Assembly: GCA_026874595.1 (NCBI GenBank)
Contig: CM049316.1
Coordinates: 26,125,839 to 26,189,838 of the forward strand
Direction: 5' to 3'
Source of the DNA: Sipunculus nudus
Taxonomy: Eukaryota; Annelida; Sipuncula; Golfingiida; Sipunculidae
DNA: 64,000 nucleotides
In this document: positions 24,571 through 36,500 of the stretch, piece by piece
How positions within the stretch are numbered: the stretch's first letter is position 1
How the letters are laid out: each line of letters starts with the position of its first letter
The notes under the pieces: generated by a model
The model's database searches: none
What the model was told of the DNA's origin: nothing
What the model saw: only the letters and a program-made list of their open reading frames with translations
Translations under genes and position numbers: made by a program

Positions 24571-27500
24571 GGCGGCCACCCTGGCTAGTTTTCCGGACCA
24601 TCAGACAGCCACTGCATCAGCTGCAATCGGCAGCATCAGCAGCAGCAGCCAACAGAACCAGAATGGTAGAAACAGCAACCGAAATTAAAGGGGTGTGCCA
24701 ATTACACCGGCACACAATCCAAACTGTGTAAACCATAAACCTTGTAAAAGCTGAAGAGAATCGGACCCCTGCCGTCCACAGAGGCGTCTCCACGACAACT
24801 GCGTCTCTCTTTACAGCACCACGCGACTGTTGATTAGTGTTTTCTCAGACTGGTTGCCTACTGCTTGAGATTTGATGGAAAGCGGAGTATATCCTCCTCG
24901 CGTTCTTTTGCCTTCTCTGGAAATGCCGGCCGTGTATGACTAATCAGAAACCGAACGCGCTAGCGGTTATAATTAACAATTAAATGCGGGCATACCATAA
25001 TTTGATACATATATACGCATCCTGGCGCTGTCGATATAAAAACAAATGGTTAGTTATACTCAATGATGCTATTCAAACTCACTTATAAAACCTGTTAAAC
25101 TATCCTAAAACTATCACTGATCCCCCCAGAGAAAGCGGATTTGCATCGTCTGTATTAAGCTTGAAATACTTGGATATCAACGATATAGCTCAAAGACTGG
25201 ATTAATTTTCCGCTCAGCTAACTCGCCAGCGGGCCGTTCAAGCAGAAATAATTAATTTAGTCGCCGTAATCAACAACCACGAAGGAACAGCTTATGCCCA
25301 TAGGATGTATTCTTCTGATCAGCGGTAAAACTGACTCGGGGGCAAAAACGCATCAGTTCTTCGGGAGTATGTATATATGTATCCAGGTGCCGGCGTTGGC
25401 TCGAGAATCCGTATTTTATCTTACAGTCTAACCGCTCTTACTTCCAATATTGACTAGTTCTGCCACGATATATGCAGGCCGGTCTATGGTGAAACGGACT
25501 CGTAATGACACATCAATAAAATATGCATAAGTTAGATATTCTTCGTATGTAACAAAAGATAACTCAGCTGCGGTCGGAAGAGTAAGGAGCCGATTTCTCT
25601 AAAAGCACTCAGCTGTGCTGCTTTCCCGCTGGATGGACTTTGCAACGTTTGGGGTCAGCTATGATACCATAGAACGCTCGGTGGTTCCAACGTGGGGAAG
25701 TCGGCACATGTCGTGGTTACCATTAATATCATCCACTAACGGTACAACAAGTATGAGCTACCGGTATATATTATGTCACTGGTTCATAATACTTGGCGTA
25801 CACCTCATCAAGAACGACAAAAGTACATCCAGACCGTAGTTTTGGTTCTCAAGCCCGTGGCACTGAACGCCCTCCGCTTCTCAAGTGAAAATCAATAGGA
25901 GAATGTCTCCCAGGATTGTCGCCCTTCCTACGACCGAGTTGTTTAATTAGGACGGGTCTGACTGCGGCAGAGGACACACAGGTTCATCCAAAAAGGAGGA
26001 ACAGAGCCCGAGCTACGAGCTGGACTTCTCAAAAGGACCCGACCAACCTGAAAAGTCTATTATATTGCTCATACCGTACAGGGACTAGCCCTGTGTTAGA
26101 AGTCTTCGTGTGGTCGTGTTTGGTGTATAAATCCTGTGTGAGGACTTGCTAGGACGATTGGTCCCCTGATCGATGGCCAATTGATGACTCCGCTCTCGCT
26201 CAGCTACAGTAAACACTCGCCTCGGCTCTATAATACTGCCAGCTGACGACGTCCTAGAACAGCTCAAAAACCTTCCCGCCTCTAGCGCCATCTGGAGCGC
26301 TTTCACTTCATTCTTCTGAATCTTTTTTGTCCTTTCACACAGGACATCAATATATACGACTTTCTACCTTGATGCTCTTGAAGTCCCGGTTTATGAAGGC
26401 CTATATAAACTGGTTTGTACTGCTTTCAAGTTAAGCTCTTTAACCAGCTATTAATGCATAGTTTAGGTCCCAGTCAGAATATTCATTTTACAATTAAAAT
26501 CGTACTTATCCCGAGGAATTCTTCTGAGTAATAAATAATAAATCACAAAAATAGGAAAGTATTCACCTAGGAAATGTTAAACTCACTTTAAATTATTGTT
26601 GGCTTTTACACTATTCCTGACATAGTTTGCCCCGTTTTTATTAAAACATCAGAGCAATAAGTGGAAAGCTTAAAGATACTAAAGTATATGATTATAAACT
26701 AATTATAAATTAAATCCCGTATAACAAGGTACACAGTTTTACAAAATGTATAACAATTTGCACAAATATTTGCTTCTCATTTCCCCGTAATTTATAAGAT
26801 ATTTCTGAGGACTCCAGGTAATCGCTCACATTCAGCTACAGCTATGATTAATGACAGGGTGGACGATTTTATATCAGTTATGATTTGTCCCAAAAAGGAA
26901 AACATATTACTAAATCACTAGTCCGAAATCCATCTTATTTACATGGTAAGGAACACAGTTATGAAATGCTACTCAGAGACACCTCACGGGGGTTATCCAT
27001 TACCTAAACAGTAATTCATCATCTCAGTCCCATCTCGGATGCTGCTGCATCCTTCATCTAACGTTTGGAAGAAAATGAAAGCATCTGTTTAAATCTACAC
27101 CAAGATTCCTTGTATATATCCGTCCTGTTATAAATTTTCCTTTCTCAAGATGCTTGCGTCAAGTTGGAAATAATGCCGAATAATCAGTTTCTCTTCAACA
27201 GAATGTGATCAGATATTACTCACGCTGGTCGGGTGGGTTACTGATCATATCAGAACCAGTGTTGGCGGAAAATTCGTTTTATTCCAGATAAGGACCGTAT
27301 CCTAGGTAAAACCGAAGCTTCAAGGATACGTAAGGGTATACACTAGTGGTAGCAATCGGTTGTAGAAGCATGCTCGATGACTGAACTAAAACGACCGATG
27401 ATAGATTATTGATCGATTATTTTAAATCCCATCTATATTACCGAGAAACCTGCTGTTAGGTTTATACCTAAATTATATTATTGACAGAGTAGTTTCAGTC

Positions 27501-27980
27501 TAACTTGTACATCAGGCTGAAATTCAAGGTAATTGTTTGCATACAATTATTTCTGCTAATAATGGTTCACGTTATTATATTGTCAGTCAAACCGTATCGT
27601 TTGTCTACTTTAATTGTTTGTATGTCTGATTAAGTACCAGGTAGTTAATACGTTAATTAAAATATTTTGAACAGAGCCGAAATTTCTTTATAACAGTGTA
27701 AAACAATCTGAAATATTAATTTACACAGTTGCGGCGTCACAAATTGAACTCTTCTCTGCAGTGAGTGGACAATGGATTATCTGAAATCACTTTGATTACG
27801 ATCATATTTGGGTGAAAGCGTTTGTATGTAGGTGATTGGTATTTCTTCTTCCTATAGAATATCCAGCACGACCAGTTTGTGATTGAAAGGAAACTGGACT
27901 GTCAGCGTCCGTGTATTTAATATTTAATTATTAACCGACAAAGATGCCGCGGTCAAGTCGTCTGATTTGATTAAATTACC
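24571..27980. other. Gene-free stretch with promoter-like part at its left end
   Basis: 24571-24900 could be the 5' UTR or promoter of the arrestin-like exon. 25580-26330 is moderately CpG-rich with frames on both strands but no recognised domain. The rest is AT-rich. Confidence 0.4.
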
Positions 27981-28472
27981 TTGGAAGTGATTGCCTCCTC
28001 GGGCCGGTTGACCCGGGCCCCTTTAAACACTTACTATCCCGGCCGGGCGCCAGTGACCAGCCGTAATGGTCAGTCAAGTGGACTAATGGCCTTTGGCTTT
28101 GAGCTATTTGGCACTGACCAAGCAATAACGGACCCGTCCATTATTTACAGGCCAGTCAATACACCATTTCTATATCCTTTAGTGCTCACAAGCGGTCGTT
28201 CGCGACAAGGGTTACCCGTTAATGTGACGTCATACCTTTCCGGAACCGGTGTCTTGTTCAGACTGAACACACTAAAGCTCCACTGCGCATACACTGTTCA
28301 CAAGGGATGCGTGCGTAATTTGCTGATGGTTATTGTAACGACGTTTTGTCCTGTTACACCCGCTTCCGTTGATACTGGTCACTACCTAAATGTCAGAGGT
28401 AAACGGTTGTCTAGACTTGGCAAATCAGTGACCCCCAAGTGTGGAATTGTAACCACTGTGACTGCTTCTTAA
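27981..28472 (+). other. CpG-richer stretch with a long unassigned open frame
   Basis: About 163 codons stay open. The stretch is GC-richer than its surroundings and contains CCGGGCGCC and GGCCGG motifs. The peptide matches no family I recognise, begins without a convincing ATG context, and shows no clear splice-bounded exon. It could be an exon, a CpG-rich regulatory patch or chance. Confidence 0.2.
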
Positions 28473-29334
28473 CTTCACTTATAGTAGCTACAAATGGCCC
28501 TTTACTCAATTCAGTTGGACAAATTCAGTTGAAGAATGAAATGGAAAACTAATCACAAGTATGCCCGATTTAGATTCAGCATATAGCAAATGGGGATGTG
28601 CGATATTATCGATATTTCGATATATCGCGATACGGTGATTCACATATTACATATCGCAATGCAGTTTTAAAATATTTTTCGATATTTTATTCAACTTGCC
28701 TAAAACTGATTATATGTGGTAAAAATTATGTTTTTGTTACAAATTTAGATTTCGGAATGGGCTGGGATTAATGACACGCTAAAAGTGAAACCCACTACTA
28801 TGTCTTTAGACGTTTAGTAGAAAATGTCCAAGATAGGCCTGATGTACCATAGATCAAAGTTCCGTCCTAGGCAATTTGCATATCTGCTCGATGAATTAAT
28901 GGTAATAAGAAATGAAAACCAAAGTCAGAAGAAAAATACCAAAATACTATTTTAAAATTACATAGTTTACGGTTTTCCGCCTAAATATGTCAGTCGTGGT
29001 GTATGGTTTAAGAGTTACTGCAGTTGATGCGCAAAAAATTTAAGCTATTGCCTTTGTTCTTAACCGTTCCTCATTGATGGGCCAGGTATAAGGTGAAATT
29101 AGTTAATTTGGACTTGAACAGTTGCAAGGTTTGGTTAATTTTCATTTCTACTTAAAAGGGTGCGACAAAACAGGGCGGTTTATGGATTGCGCAACAGATA
29201 TTGGGGCTAAATTCAGGTATGGCAATACAATTGTTCGGAATTGATTTTTTAACGGAGATTTCAACCTGCTGTTGTAGATATAAACATGGAATTGAGATTT
29301 CTTCGGAGATATAAAATTGTTATACTGTTACATT

Positions 29335-29887
29335 CAGGGGCGTCGATACAGGGGGAGGGGTTATATACACTCCCCCCCCCCTTCCACTTTTTAGCAACAA
29401 GGGATGAGAAATTGGAGAGAGCATTGAGTAAATATAGAAATATAGAAATATAAATAAATATATATATATATATTTATATATATTGTAAATAAAATTTTGG
29501 TAAGTATAATGATAGACTTTGTTTTCATTTCTGCCTTTCCGCTTAAAGAATATGCATTAAGAGATGGAATATCAATAATTTTGAATTACTTCAGCCTTTA
29601 CTTTATATATGGTACCCACCATTTTAATAAGAGTGAGTGCAAAAAAACACACCGTCTATTTGTCTAATTTTAACATATTTTAGCAGGAGAGTGCTAACTA
29701 TAACCATTTAGTCAAATATGAATCTGATAATGGTAGCTTAAATATGTTTCATAATATTATGAGGAAAAAAAGGCAATATTTCGTTATATTTAACAAACCT
29801 GGTTTGTGAATAGGTGGGGATTTACTCGTCACAACCCTCCTACGCCTGCGAGTCATCCCATACTCTTGAAGATATATCGACGCTACT
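29335..29887. mobile_element. Short hAT-like element, family A, copy 2
   Basis: The ends CAGGGGCGTCGATA and TATCGACGCTACTG are near-perfect inverted repeats. The preceding octamer GTTACATT recurs at 29918-29925, 30 bases past the apparent end, so the right boundary may lie further out or the target site may have been disturbed. Confidence 0.6.
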
Positions 29888-30505
29888 GAAGCTAAAGGGA
29901 ATGAATGACTATGAAATGTTACATTAATGAAATTCCGAATTTTCATTAGTCATGCATACAAGGTTGAAGGTGCTGTTATGTTGAAGCATGCCAAAATGAG
30001 TCTCTTTGGGTCAGAAAACGTGAGTGGAGCAATCCACAGAAGCACGGAGATATATACATGTCCATTAAAATATTTAAAATCTCCTCCAGACAACCTCACT
30101 TTATGAAAGACAGGACAAAAGAAAAGCCATCATAAAAGAATAAGAGTTTTCCTCACTCTCGTTGTATATGATGAAACATTTCTTTGGTTCAAAGAATGTT
30201 ATATTCCCTAAATGTTTCACCAAAATACTAAATAAATTTTAATATAAAAAAATAATAAAATTTAAAAGTCAGTATGATATACATAATTTAAAGATTATTC
30301 AGGAAAATTTGAGCCAAATGTATAATAAATGAGGGATATAATCACTAAATAATTGTGTTTAAAATATTCTTTTTCATTAAAATGTGGGGAAATACTTTTC
30401 CCCCCACTTCCAGAAAAGTAAATGGGTCACCTGAAACAAGGCCATGTGTGCCCATAAATGCTCATTTAAATGGATCAAAGCTGAAGTCATTGAAGAGGAG
30501 AATAA

Positions 30506-31119
30506 TTGACCTATCCACAAACTCCTATGTAACCTAAATCGCATATTCATCCAATGAATAATCATGAGTACAGCCCTTGCGTGTAACCAATCAAGTGACT
30601 ATTGAAAATGTAAACAGTCAATCACCTGACAAGCTCGAAATTTGCATAATTTGGGCGACTCTCCCAAACAGTACGCCTGTAGCCTGTACCATTACTTGTG
30701 TCGGCATGTATCACCGGGATATTTTTCATACAAATGAGACCGTTCAAAAGGTCCTAAGCCAAAGGCTGCTCGAGCTTTCCGCCGACTGCTGGGTGAAAAA
30801 TAATGTCTTGCCTTGATTTTATATGAGAGAAATAATCCAAAATATAGCAGCACACTTCACAATGATCGCGATATATTCATCGCTGGGGAACAGAGATATA
30901 GCAGTTCCAGCTGATGACGTCATACGATGTCATACGCAGCCGACCTTTGTGACGCCTTTGTATGTCAATATTGTGTTATAAACAGATCTCGCCACCATGG
31001 ATATAGAAAGCCCTCTGTGTAGGAACTTATTTTTTTTTGGGGGGGGGGGGGGGGGGGGCATTAGCATAATTAGGTTAGAGGGGCGGAGCATAAGGGCTGT
31101 GGTGGTTGAGAGGTATAGA
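30506..31119 (+). mobile_element. TTGACCTATCCA element, left copy
   Basis: The left end TTGACCTATCCA matches the terminal repeat of the copy at 34162-34702, which lies in the opposite orientation. Shared blocks include AATCGCATATTCAT, CTGATGACGTCA and GTGACG. The right end is mutated. A 19-G tract (about 31040-31058) lies inside, and there is no coding potential. Confidence 0.6.
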
Positions 31120-31349
31120 ACTGCTGCTATACTGGGGTCCCGAAACAAGAGTTTGATGACTAAAACTTGGTAGCAATTTTTGGATTAAGTTTGATGAAGT
31201 GTTTAACACTTTATTTTTGTGTAATGTTTATGGGGCTTGAATTAACATTGTATGAATGAATGTATTTTTACGGGTTTTTGGAAAAAATAAGTATAGTGAG
31301 TAATCGTCTATCTTTGTCACACAAGATATTACTGTGATAAGGTGTATAC

Positions 31350-32621
31350 TAGGGCCCTGCGCGGGCTGAAAAACTGAACCCGCACCGGCCCCGCATCATG
31401 CCCTGTCAGCCCGCAGCCCGCCCCGCAATCAAAGATATAAATTCAGCCCGCCCCGCCCCGCAGTTACTAAGATTCCTTCAGCCCACACCCGCCCCGCAAA
31501 ATTTTCTTTCAGCCCGCACCCGCCCCGCCCCGCATTTTTTAAGTTTCCGGCCCGCAGTCCAGCCCGCAAAACAATTAAAAATAGTTTTCGGATCAAAAGG
31601 TTTACATATCAAGATATTGTACATATATAAGACACGCTTATTATTAATATATATATGAAATGTTTGTTGATTGGAATGAAAAATTTATTTGAATACGTTT
31701 TTGCAATAATTCAAACCATAATTCATGAAATATTTTTAAAGACAGGTTTGATTGGTTAGATGGATTTAATTTATACCTTCTAATTTAACACACCTTTAAT
31801 ATGTTTTCATAGTTTACAGGGGAAATAAACAAACCTTTGGTTTATTGTGTCTGTTTCTACTTAAATATATAAAAAGTAAAGAAAAAAAAATGACTTCTTC
31901 AAAGTACTTGTACCCAAAGTGACCCTTTAGAATAGTATTGGCTAATCACAAGCCATCAAACTTACCAGATGTGTCGCTGGTTAAATATTTTCAGTCATAA
32001 TCTGCTAATTAGCTGAAACTGAGACTAATCAGGTCAAGATCATAAGTATTATAAGATCAAAGGTAATCAAGCCCTTGCTTTACTCCCAGCCATATAACGT
32101 AATATTTGAGACCTGACACAAGTACAGGGTTACAGTCCATATACAACATCTGGCCAGGTAACTTTATACAAAGTTATGACCAGCTCCCATTGCAAAGACA
32201 ATTTTTTAAAGTCTAGATTTCAGATTAAGGATGCATCATCTATTTTGTATAACAAAGTGATGTTATACCTATAGAAAATAAACATTTGGATAGTGTTGTT
32301 ACAACTGTCAGTCAGTATATGGGATTAACAGGAATAACTAATTTTTCCAAATTAACGATACCTAAAAACATTTTATACAAAAATACCAATTTCTCCAAAT
32401 GATATTTTTTTTAAAGTATAATTTTATATTCATTTTTAACTTAACTGCCAGATCATCAACCCGCAGCCCGCCCCGCCCCGCACAGACGTCATTTCGGCCC
32501 GCCCCGCCCCGCACTTTCTTAGATGTAGCCCGCCCCGCCCCTCAAATATTCCTATGCGGGGGACCGCGGGCTGCGTGCCCCCGCGGCCTGCGGGTCAAAA
32601 CCCGCCCCGCGCAGGGCCCTA
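31350..32621. mobile_element. Non-autonomous hAT-like DNA transposon with 8-bp target duplication
   Basis: The ends are inverted repeats (TAGGGCCCTGCGCGGG and its complement), flanked by identical 8-bp GTGTATAC at 31342-31349 and 32622-32629. TIRs beginning TAGGG and an 8-bp duplication are typical of hAT transposons. The 1272-bp body has no transposase frame: the middle (about 31600-32440) is AT-rich, and both subterminal parts are dense in CCCGCCCCGC-type repeats. Confidence 0.82.
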
Positions 32622-33913
32622 GTGTATACTGAATAAGAACGTATTTAGTTCTGAGTCCTTTTACACAGTTGAGGCTGCGGCCGCAGTATGTGGGTGCGGT
32701 ATATACGGTTGTGGCAAGGCCGATTCCTTTTATACGGTCGCAGTTGCAGATAAAATGTATGTACATGTATGTATTGATAATGTACATAATCTGTAAATTT
32801 GATATATATTTTATTTATGTATGAAATATATTATGAATGTATCTATCCCTGCATTGTAAAAGGTGACATAAAAAGAGTAAGAAACTAGCTGTTTGAATCG
32901 AATCAGATACATATATTGATCACTCGCCAGTGAATAAGAGGCAAATTATTCATATATTTACAATAAATTATATCGATGTTTATTGGCGTTTTTTCTCGTG
33001 ACAAATATGTGTTAAACACTTTAACCCTGGGGAAATTCCATGTGACCTATACGATTCAGCAGTATTCCTCGTCCGACGCCATCCGCTTAAAACTTTTGTC
33101 GGATCGGTCTCCCACATGTTCCGAGAATAATTATGTCGGTGAGAGGTAGGATACGTACCGCAACCGCGTAAAAGGAATCGTAGCTTTAGAAGCCTACATT
33201 TCTGGCGAGGGTAATGACCGCCAAGCCCAAAGCCAAGGGTAATGACCCATTAATGCGTGCCCACTGGAGAGTTTATGTGCGTGCGTGCTGTGATTCAATA
33301 AAATCCCCGGGTACTTCATTAGGCGTCAATGTCAGGGTTTTCAGAATGACATGTTCACGTGGTAATGAGTTTCCAATGAACAAGGCCATTAACATGAGCC
33401 TTATACCTGCATTTATTAATTGGATACTAATCACTCTTTGCAACAGATGGCTTTTATTGCGAACTGTCCGGCTCACTGGCAGATCATTGTGACCACAACC
33501 TTCACTACACTGCTGTACTTTATTACACAGCCATGCGGGTTAAATAGTCAGTAGTAGAATATTGAAGTAAATGTGCCTGTTGTCAGAGAAATGAAAGGGT
33601 AAACAACTATATGGAGCATGACAGCATAATATAATTAAAGCACTTTCTTTGAGTTTGTAGGACTACTGATAGAAGAGCCTTAACTGTAAAATCTGCAACT
33701 TTTGTAAAACACACATAGGAATATGTCACAATTGTGTAATAATTCATCGAAGAATCGACGCATTGAATTACAAGCCCTCGACTAATTTGTAATTGATGAT
33801 TAAAATCCGAATCGTTTCATTTCGATTATTATTTACTTTGCATGTACCATCCCGAAGTCTTTCTTTACCGTGTACATGCCCAACATCTACTTCAAACGTT
33901 CACTGGTGGATCT

Positions 33914-33960
33914 CTCCACTTGCATAGACCATTCCACTTGCATAGACCACTCCACTTGCA
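33914..33960. repeat. 18-bp tandem repeat, about 2.5 units
   Basis: The unit CTCCACTTGCATAGACCA is repeated with one-base changes. Confidence 0.8.
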
Positions 33961-34161
33961 TCGAAACATTGATGGCGGCGAGAAACTGAGGGAGAGATAC
34001 AATTTTAAAGCTTTTTTACTCAAATTAACCAACATCCATTTTGCTTAAATTGCTTTTATTTTTTAAAGAGTCTGTAATTTACTACTTAAGTAAAAATTGA
34101 ATCTAGAATTAAATCGAGGGTGAAGAATCGAGTATTGATTTAATTCTGAAGGCCCTCACAG

Positions 34162-34702
34162 TTGACCTATCCACCATAGCCCAAATGCTCCACCCTTTTA
34201 ACTTATTATTACAATGAGCCCCAAAAACGCTCCTACGCATATGGACTTCCATGCCCATGGCAGCGAGAGCTGATTATAACATAATAATGACGTCACAAAG
34301 GGCGATGGCGCATGTCGTCGTATTGACTGACGTCATCAACTGGTATCACCTGACCATTGTTTACTATATCGCAGTCATATATGAACTGTGTTGCAATATC
34401 TATTGGATTATTTGTCCCATACGAATTATGTGCCAGGTAAGACATTATTATTTACTCGGTAGCTTCGTATAATAAAAAATCCCGGAAAACATGCCGACAT
34501 GGGTACTGGTAGTATTTACAGACTACACGTGTTCTGTCTGACAGAGCTCTGTGAAATTATGCAGATCTTTTTTTTTTTGTCAGATGATTGACGCTTTACA
34601 ATGTTTAAGGTTACCTGATTGGTTTCTCCTTAGTCCCATGCTTATGTTTATTCATTGAATGAATATGCGATTAAGGTCGCATAGAGTTCATGGATAGGTC
34701 AA
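34162..34702 (-). mobile_element. TTGACCTATCCA element, right copy (inverted)
   Basis: Perfect 12-bp inverted ends lie at 34162-34173 (TTGACCTATCCA) and 34691-34702 (TGGATAGGTCAA). The 541-bp body aligns, reverse-complemented, with 30506-31119 and contains two TGACGTCA-type palindromes. Confidence 0.65.
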
Positions 34703-35127
34703 TTCACAGGCCAAATAAGTCCGCATATATAGTAACACTTTATCAAAACCGACTGTAAATTGAAACCTTTCAGCTTTATCATCAGACAGGGGTCAACTTT
34801 ATTTATTAAAACGTGTTAAAATTAAATTAAATTGGGAGTTATGGTCTATAATCGTATTTCTCAGTATTTTATATATTGGTAAAACTTACTGTAAAGAAAA
34901 CAAAGGTAGCTAAGTTTGTCAGTGACGCGCGATATCAATTTTTAGCAGGTAGCGCATCCAAGGACATCTGGTGGTTATAATGTGAACTGTACTTTTTTCA
35001 AAACAGATGTGTAAAAAAAAGTCATGAGACCCTCTATAAAAATTTAACATGCAAATGCTCAGGTAAAGTTAAAAATGCCGACCGTGTAGACTAAATTGAA
35101 AAAAAAATCATATTGTGATTGCTTCAT

Positions 35128-35475
35128 GTTCGCGAGGTTAAATATTCGCGATTTCCACTTCTTCACTGGTTCAGGAGGGTTTCATTTACGCGATTTACCA
35201 GAGAGTAACTTACACAGTGTATATAACCATTATTTATCAGGTTCCTAATACGCACGCAAAGTCTAATCAAATAGAGATAGGCGAACATCGAACAGGTGGA
35301 AATACTTCATGCAAAGGCAGATACACAGAAGTATTGTTATTATTTAAATTATCAATAATTTGAATTAAGGGTCACTTACTATTCACCTGTGTAGGTGCAG
35401 CGTCTAATTCACGAAGGTTTCATTTTCGCGATAAGTCCCCTTCCCGAATATCGCGAATTTTAAACCCTCGCGAAC
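35128..35475. mobile_element. MITE-like element with TTCGCGA-rich inverted ends
   Basis: The left end GTTCGCGAGGTTAAA and the following ATTCGCGAT are mirrored at the right end by ATCGCGAATTTTAAACCC and CTCGCGAAC. The body is about 348 bp with extra CGCGA motifs and no coding potential. Confidence 0.6.
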
Positions 35476-36019
35476 TAAACGTCAACCAAAGTTTATGTTA
35501 CAAATTACAAAACGATCTTGATCGTCGTTTATGACACCGGTTTTTTTGTAAAATAACGTCTATTATACTTTTTACCTTATCTTTTGATTTTTACAATCTT
35601 GCGCAGAAAATCAGATGGAAAGGGTATAGCTGTTTAGCATGCCTCACTGTGTTCACAGTATGGAGAGTAGAAAGTTTCTGAGACGGGCTCTGATTCTGTT
35701 TATCCTAAGAAAGGACTGTGTGATTTATTGGTCCAATCCGATAGGGTTATTCATGAATACATTTTGAAATATTCGCGTTCGTATTCAAATACTTTCATTT
35801 TACCTGTATTTGTATTCATATTCATTCAATTATTGATTATTAGTATTCGTATTCAAATACATTTGCAAAGTATTCGCCCCCATGTCTGGGTAAATGTGAG
35901 GAGATCTAACGACTGTAACGCGACAACTCCTTAAGGGTGAATGTTTCGGCGGGAGATTGCTTCAATTGTACTCCCTCCATATTCATTCAGCATCATGACG
36001 TCATAGACAGGTGAAATAT

Positions 36020-36473
36020 CTCAATATTTGCCAGACAAACAATTTATTCTACAAACGAATAGAACAAGGTAACCTATACAAGAGGAAATCCGTGACAACG
36101 TAACATTGCGTATAACGATGTCGATAGAACAGAATGGACGCACATTAGATACAAATTTGCCTGTACTACCTAAGTCTGTTACATCGGCTAAATGCCAAAT
36201 ACCAGCCTATGGTAGCTCTGAATTTAACAATAGCACCAATATAATCTTTCACCGCAATACCCATAAAAACAGTGGCAAGTGCCCGACAATCCGCCAGGGG
36301 TCGCTGTCGTCTACATCCTTAAACAACCGGAAATGGAAAATTTACAAGCTCAAGCCACTATATATTGGGACGAATACGTCAACGACAAAAACACACAAAT
36401 AAGGCAAAAATTCCACGAGTTTGCTTATTCATCTTCTCTCGAGGCCAATTCTTCGCCCGCTTTGACACATCGT
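36020..36473 (-). other. 3' UTR of Pif-like copy 1, with AATAAA signal at 36043-36048
   Basis: After the TAA at 36474-36476 the minus strand continues about 430 bases to AATAAA at 36043-36048, so cleavage is expected near 36020-36030. The corresponding region of copy 2 (60785-61269) is alignable over most of its length and has AATAAA at the same place. Open frames on the plus strand here look accidental. Confidence 0.75.
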
Positions 36474-36500
36474 TTACTGGACGTTTTTGCAGATCATGAG
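36474..36500 (-). CDS. Copy 1, coding exon 8: last eight codons and stop
   Basis: After a CTTTTTAG acceptor at 36501-36502 the frame continues as LMICKNVQ and TAA. Copy 2 has the same eight residues, the same stop and an AG acceptor at 61297-61298. That conservation inside diverged surroundings is the main evidence for such a short exon. The long 3' UTR begins here. Confidence 0.83.
   Translation of the reverse strand, partial: LMICKNVQ

Larger units (their letters stand above)
32630..36019. other. Gene-free stretch between the hAT-like element and the Pif-like gene
   Basis: It contains the right TTGACCTATCCA element, the TTCGCGA element and an 18-bp tandem repeat. The remaining frames show no known domain. 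Confidence 0.5.

Noticed and set aside
33214-33492. 92-codon plus-strand frame
   Set aside because: No domain, a competing frame on the other strand, and no splice or composition support.
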